From assembly GCA_041736705.1 (NCBI GenBank), contig JBGSTC010000004.1, positions 139,410-203,409 on the forward strand: a stretch of 64,000 bases of DNA, in the 5' to 3' direction. The stretch is from GWE2-51-13 sp041736705. GTDB taxonomy: Bacteria > Bacillota_I > Bacilli_A > Erysipelotrichales > Erysipelotrichaceae. Every line of letters starts with the position of its first letter. Positions within the stretch are counted from its first letter, which is position 1. The notes under the pieces are model-generated. The model was given only the letters and a program-made list of their open reading frames with translations. It was not told where the DNA came from and did no database searches. This document shows positions 60,508-64,000 of the stretch, piece by piece. A program made the translations under genes and the position numbers.

Positions 60508-60579
60508 TTCTGAAAGTACTTGAAATCTTTCTGAAAAGTTTTCTAAAGCATGGAGAATTGGATATCGTTGGGGTACAAT
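60508..60579 (+). promoter_or_regulatory. tdh-kbl promoter region with direct repeats
   Basis: TTCTGAAA is repeated at 60508 and 60529 (21 bases apart, two helical turns), upstream of a TACAAT -10 box at 60574-60579. The -35 is poor (TGGAGA), so an activator binding the repeats is plausible. Confidence 0.4.
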
Positions 60580-60602
60580 ACAGGTAGTCAAGGAGTACTG
60601 CC

Positions 60603-61661
60603 ATGCACACACGAATGAAGACGATCAGTAAGCTTACCTCCGATGTCGGTGCGACGATGATCGAGCGTGAGATCCCGGAAATCGGCGATGACGACATTCT
60701 CGTCAAGACCCTTGCGGTATCGGTCTGCGGTACGGATGTCCATATTTACGAGTACAACCGATGGGCGAAATCCAGGATCCGTCTCCCGCAAATCATGGGA
60801 CATGAATTGGCCGGACAAGTCGTCAAACTCGGAAAGAACGTAACCTCTGTCAAGCTCGGGGACATCGTGAGCGCCGAAACGCATATCGTCTGCGGCGAGT
60901 GCGAGTTCTGTAAATCAGGCAATGCGCACATCTGTATCAACACCTCCATCCTGGGTGTCGACCGGGACGGGGCGTTCAGCGAATACGTGGCGATCCCGGC
61001 GAAGAACGCCTGGATCAACAATCCGGACATCGATCCGGCGTTTCTGTGCGTCCAGGAACCGTTGGGTAACGCGATCCATACCGTCTTGTCCGGAGAAACC
61101 CAAGGCAAGAGTTTTGCGGTCGTCGGCTGCGGTCCGATCGGCGTGATGGCGGTGGATGTGGCGAAAGCGGTCGGCGCTTCGAAAGTCTTCGCGGTCGACC
61201 TGAATGATTATCGACTGGACTTGGCGAAGAAACTCGGGGCGGACGTTTGTCTGAATCCGAAAACACAGGACGTGATTTCCGAGATCTTGAATCAAACCGA
61301 TGGGTTGGGCGTCGATGTGGTCTGCGAAATGAGCGGAAGCGGCATCGCGATGAACCAAGCCTTCAAATATCTGAAGAAAGGCGGACGGATGTCGATCCTT
61401 GGATTGCCCGACCACCCTTTCACCATCGACGTGGCCAACGACATCGTCTTTAAAGGCGTGACGGTCAACGGCATCACCGGACGACGGATCATGGAAACCT
61501 GGAAACAAGGGAAAGAACTGATCGATTCGGGGAAACTGCATTTGGAAACCGCCGTGACGCATATTCTGCCGTTTGAAGAGTTTAAACAAGCGTTCGACCT
61601 GATGATTTCCGGAAACTGCGGGAAAATCGTTTTGCGGGTCGGCGAGAAGGAGGATATATGA
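60603..61661 (+). CDS. tdh: L-threonine 3-dehydrogenase
   Basis: 352-residue zinc-dependent medium-chain dehydrogenase; oxidises L-threonine with NAD to 2-amino-3-ketobutyrate. Catalytic zinc ligands VCGTD and the GHE motif; structural zinc Cys cluster VCGECEFCKSGNAHIC; Rossmann GCGPIGVMA. Tdh-specific context: it overlaps kbl by 4 bases (ATGA), the enzyme using its unstable product. AAGGAG before the ATG. Confidence 0.93.
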   Translation: MHTRMKTISKLTSDVGATMIEREIPEIGDDDILVKTLAVSVCGTDVHIYEYNRWAKSRIRLPQIMGHELAGQVVKLGKNVTSVKLGDIVSAETHIVCGECEFCKSGNAHICINTSILGVDRDGAFSEYVAIPAKNAWINNPDIDPAFLCVQEPLGNAIHTVLSGETQGKSFAVVGCGPIGVMAVDVAKAVGASKVFAVDLNDYRLDLAKKLGADVCLNPKTQDVISEILNQTDGLGVDVVCEMSGSGIAMNQAFKYLKKGGRMSILGLPDHPFTIDVANDIVFKGVTVNGITGRRIMETWKQGKELIDSGKLHLETAVTHILPFEEFKQAFDLMISGNCGKIVLRVGEKEDI

Positions 61662-62845
61662 GCGATCTCCATGAACTGAAGTTTCTGCAAGACCAGATCC
61701 AGGAATTGAAAGACCAGGGCGTCTATCGGAAAATCCCGGTCGTCGAAACCGCCAACGAAGCGGAAATCATCGTCAACGGGAGAAAGGTGATCAACCTTTC
61801 CTCGAATAACTACCTGGGTTTCGCGAATCATCCGAGATTGAAGAAAGCGGCGATCGATGCGATCGAGAAATACGGGATCGGAGCCGGGGCGGTCAAGACC
61901 ATCGTCGGCAACAACACCTTGCATGAACAACTCGAAGCGGACTTGGCGAAATTCAAACGCGAAGAAGCGGTCATGCTTTTCCAATCCGGTTTCAATTGTA
62001 ACGCCGGTGTCATCCAGGCGATTACCGGTGCAGGGGATTTGATCGTCTCCGATGAATTGAACCATGCTTCCATCATCGACGGTACACGCTTATCCAAGGC
62101 GGACCGGGCGGTCTATAAACACAGCGACATGGATGATTTACGTAAAGTCTTAACGGAAAGAAGAGCGAACTATAAACAAGTCCTGATCATCACCGACGGC
62201 GTCTTCTCGATGGACGGGGATTTGGCGAAGCTGCCTGAAATCGTCGACTTGGCGGAAGAATTCCAATGCCTGACCTATGTGGACGATGCGCATGGTTCGG
62301 GGGTCTTGGGGGAAAACGGACGGGGGACCGTCGATCATTTCAATCTCCATGGCCGCATCGACTTTACGATCGGGACGTTATCGAAAGCTTTCGGGGCGAT
62401 CGGTGGTTATGTGGCCGGTAGAGCGGTGATGAAAGAATGGCTTAGCCATCGTGCCAGACCCTTGCTTTTCTCCACCAACCTTCCGCCTTCGGTGGTCGGT
62501 TCACTCATCGAAGCCGTCAAAATGCTTCAGGAGTCCGACCAATACACCAAAGCGCTTTGGGAGAACGGGGATTACTTCAAGTCGAAGATGAAGGAAGCCG
62601 GATTCGATATCGGTCACAGCGAATCGCCGATCACCCCGGTCTTCGTGTTCGACGAAGCCAAGACGATGGTCTTCTCGAAGAAACTCTTCGAAAACGGTGT
62701 GTTTGTTTCCCCGATCATCTTCCCGACCGTACCGAAAGGGAAAGCCCGTCTACGGGTCATGGTTAGCGCCTCCCATACGAAAGAACAATTGGATGAAGCC
62801 GTCGCCGTCTTCATTAAGGTTGCGAAAGAACTCGACATCATTTAA
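61658..62845 (+). CDS. kbl: Glycine C-acetyltransferase (2-amino-3-ketobutyrate CoA ligase)
   Basis: 395-residue PLP enzyme of the alpha-oxoamine synthase family; splits 2-amino-3-ketobutyrate with CoA into glycine and acetyl-CoA. PLP site TIGTLSKAFGAIGG with Schiff-base Lys about 245; YVDDAHGSGVLGENGRG and SSNNYLGFA are family signatures. Translationally coupled to tdh, so the pair makes glycine from threonine. Terminator directly follows. Confidence 0.95.
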   Translation: MSDLHELKFLQDQIQELKDQGVYRKIPVVETANEAEIIVNGRKVINLSSNNYLGFANHPRLKKAAIDAIEKYGIGAGAVKTIVGNNTLHEQLEADLAKFKREEAVMLFQSGFNCNAGVIQAITGAGDLIVSDELNHASIIDGTRLSKADRAVYKHSDMDDLRKVLTERRANYKQVLIITDGVFSMDGDLAKLPEIVDLAEEFQCLTYVDDAHGSGVLGENGRGTVDHFNLHGRIDFTIGTLSKAFGAIGGYVAGRAVMKEWLSHRARPLLFSTNLPPSVVGSLIEAVKMLQESDQYTKALWENGDYFKSKMKEAGFDIGHSESPITPVFVFDEAKTMVFSKKLFENGVFVSPIIFPTVPKGKARLRVMVSASHTKEQLDEAVAVFIKVAKELDII

Positions 62846-62866
62846 TCCGGGAAACCGGATTTTTTT
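62844..62866 (+). terminator. Terminator of tdh-kbl
   Basis: AATCCGG, loop GAAA, CCGGATT and a T run, overlapping the kbl stop. Confidence 0.9.
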
Positions 62867-62872
62867 ATGAAA

Positions 62873-62976
62873 AAAGCCTCCTAACGAACTTATATCCTAA
62901 AAACGGACAGTAGTAAAAAAGCACTAACCAAATTGAAATTGGTTGGTGTTTTTGATTTACTTAACAAGGAGGCTTT
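62873..62976 (+). repeat. Inverted repeat that could hide the transposase ribosome site
   Basis: AAAGCCTCCT at 62873-62882 is the exact reverse complement of AGGAGGCTTT at 62967-62976, which is the ribosome binding site of orfA. A transcript entering from kbl would fold the site into a 10-pair stem. A transcript starting inside the IS would not contain the left arm. Confidence 0.55.
62922..62953 (+). terminator. Terminator inside the IS leader
   Basis: CAC.AACCAA/TTGGTT.GTG stem followed by TTTTT, upstream of orfA; it would stop transcription entering from outside. Confidence 0.6.
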
Positions 62977-63315
62977 ATGCGTAAAACAATAAAACACAAA
63001 GTGTATTCCATCGAAGAGAAGAATGCGATCGTCAAACTTTATAACGATGGCCAGAAGGGGTTGCTTGAGATTGTTCGTGAGTATGACCTGTACGGTAAAT
63101 CAGCTCTTCTTCGTTGGGCGAAAATGGTGCGCGAGGTTGGCACCGTTGTCGACAATCGAGGAAGAAGCGTAAACCCTGGAAAAAGGAAAGGGCGGCCGAA
63201 GAAACTTGTCATTGAAGAGATGAGCCATGAAGAGCTGGTTCATTATGTGAGGATGGCTGAAGATATAAAAAAATCGATGGCCTACCTAAGAAAGCAAAGG
63301 ACAAATACAAAATAG
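62977..63315 (+). CDS. IS3-family transposase OrfA
   Basis: 112-residue helix-turn-helix protein (YSIEEKNAIVKLYNDG, SALLRWAKMV) with a leucine-zipper-like end and Lys/Arg-rich RKGRPKK segment. It binds the IS ends and is the N-terminal half of the OrfAB fusion. AGGAGG 4 bases before the ATG. Confidence 0.88.
   Translation: MRKTIKHKVYSIEEKNAIVKLYNDGQKGLLEIVREYDLYGKSALLRWAKMVREVGTVVDNRGRSVNPGKRKGRPKKLVIEEMSHEELVHYVRMAEDIKKSMAYLRKQRTNTK
63267..63273 (+). other. Programmed -1 frameshift site of the IS
   Basis: A run of seven A in phase A_AAA_AAA, the classic slippery heptamer, placed near the end of orfA. After the shift the orfB frame reads on without stop. Confidence 0.75.
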
Positions 63316-64000
63316 TCGATGATCTTCGTACGAAGTATTCGATTCGGGAACTCTGTGATGCCTTACAGTGCTCACGCAGCGGATATTACGACTGGATCGC
63401 CTTAGGTAGGCCGGAACATAAGCATTTTGATTGGGACGTTGCGGAGCGCGTCAAGGCAGTCTATGAAGAGGATACGACCCAAGGGCTGGAACGGCTTCAA
63501 ATGAATACAAAAAATGCGGAAGATTCACCCTTGAATTTGTCACTCAAGCGAATCTACCGCATCATGAAGATATTGGACATCCATTCCATCACGGCACGCA
63601 AACAAAAGAAGTATCCCCGGATTGATCACCACACCATTCCGAATCTCCTCCGGCGCGATTTTACCACCACGGGTCCAAACCAGAAGTGGTCCATCGATGT
63701 CACGTATATCCACACCGTCGAAGGGACCGAGTATCTTTGCGCGATCAAGGATCTCTACGACAAAAGCATTATAGCTTATGCGCAGTCTCGCTTCAATGAC
63801 AATCCCCTTGTCTTCCGGGCATTGAATCACGCCATCGAACAGGTGCCTCTGTGCCAACGCGAAGGTCTGATCCTTCATTCGGATCAAGGTTCGCAGTTTA
63901 CTTCCAGAGACTATAGTGCGTTCTTTCAGGAGCATTCAATCCTTCATAGCGTCTCCGCTCAAGGCAGCTGTGCAGACAACGTCCCCATCGAATCCTGGTT
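63273..64000 (+). CDS. IS3-family transposase OrfB, DDE integrase domain, partial
   Basis: The -1 frame is open from the slippery site to the window end (about 242 residues seen). DDE residues are visible: WSIDVTYIHT (first Asp), LILHSDQGSQFTS (second Asp) and DNVPIESW (the Glu). The N-terminal part has the HTH_21-like LSLKRIYRIMK. The sequence appears intact, so the IS may be active. The C-terminal end and the right terminus lie outside the window. Confidence 0.9.
   Translation, partial: MDGLPKKAKDKYKIVDDLRTKYSIRELCDALQCSRSGYYDWIALGRPEHKHFDWDVAERVKAVYEEDTTQGLERLQMNTKNAEDSPLNLSLKRIYRIMKILDIHSITARKQKKYPRIDHHTIPNLLRRDFTTTGPNQKWSIDVTYIHTVEGTEYLCAIKDLYDKSIIAYAQSRFNDNPLVFRALNHAIEQVPLCQREGLILHSDQGSQFTSRDYSAFFQEHSILHSVSAQGSCADNVPIESW

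Larger units (their letters stand above)
62873..64000 (+). mobile_element. IS3-family insertion sequence, left part; runs off the window
   Basis: Contains orfA, a slippery A7 and the orfB DDE transposase, the standard IS3 arrangement. The right end is outside the window, and the exact left end is not proven; a GGACAGTA-like sequence at 62905-62913 looks like a terminal sequence but is in the orientation of a right end. The left limit given is where the upstream inverted repeat begins. Confidence 0.75.

Noticed and set aside
61292..62065. 257-codon open frame antisense to tdh and kbl
   Set aside because: It spans two clear genes on the other strand and shows no motif or ribosome site.
1..64000. 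CRISPR array, tRNA or rRNA genes
   Set aside because: No regularly spaced repeats and no cloverleaf or rRNA signature were found on reading.
1..64000. Mycoplasma-type code with TGA as Trp
   Set aside because: TGA acts as a stop in many coupled ATGA overlaps, and Trp is written TGG.

Overview
The window reads as part of a chromosome of a low-to-moderate G+C fermentative Bacillota (a Firmicutes/Mollicutes-type relative). Support: strong AGGAGG-type ribosome binding sites, many PTS sugar operons run by PRD-type (BglG/MtlR-like) regulators, CcpA-type cre sites, DeoR and SorC regulators, and the standard genetic code (TGA is a stop in many ATGA overlaps). No rRNA, tRNA or CRISPR array was recognised, and the species cannot be named from the sequence alone.

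Layout. 1-9 kb: polyphosphate genes (ppx end, ppk1), nagA, a PHP-type phosphatase, an OmpR-type two-component system, a C39-like peptidase and a lipoprotein. 9.1-15.4 kb: a six-gene catabolic operon (PRD regulator, class II aldolase, ascorbate-type PTS EIIB and EIIC, phosphotriesterase-like hydrolase, MBL hydrolase). 15.6-22.4 kb: a DUF2680-like secreted protein, a lipoprotein, an XRE-ImmA/PIN pair, a YjjG-like HAD, a GT1 glycosyltransferase facing a TetR regulator, and a MORN protein. 22.4-32.3 kb: accessory region. It holds an HNH nuclease overlapping a MazG-like protein, then a visibly AT-rich block with a tightly overlapping five-gene operon (ParB-like, PD-(D/E)XK-like nuclease, SNF2 helicase, second ParB-like, radical SAM), preceded by a membrane-anchored HAD nucleotidase and facing a NERD-nuclease/SF1-helicase gene. 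This is the best candidate for an undescribed DNA-targeting, probably defence or DNA-modification, system.

32-43 kb: acetyltransferase, DUF3795, a second ascorbate-type PTS operon carrying a TrpA-like enzyme, PHP phosphatase, transaldolase-like aldolase, AlkD-like glycosylase, VOC protein. 43.4-51.3 kb: two more ascorbate-type PTS operons, one with a cytoplasmic sulfatase. Almost identical operator/promoter modules suggest both belong to a regulon of the DeoR protein encoded between them, with cre sites adding CcpA control. 51.4-57.7 kb: rmuC and a fructose-type PTS operon with a SIS-domain enzyme. 57.8-64 kb: a sugar isomerase-like TIM barrel, a nucleotidyltransferase/HTH pair resembling a toxin-antitoxin, an unassigned strongly structured intergenic region, the threonine-to-glycine pair tdh-kbl, and an IS3-family element running off the right edge.

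Together the genes describe a PTS-rich scavenger of sugar acids, sulfated or amino sugars and similar carbohydrates. Its carbohydrate loci are interrupted by defence-like and mobile DNA. Functions of catabolic enzymes are family-level calls; substrates are inferred from context.
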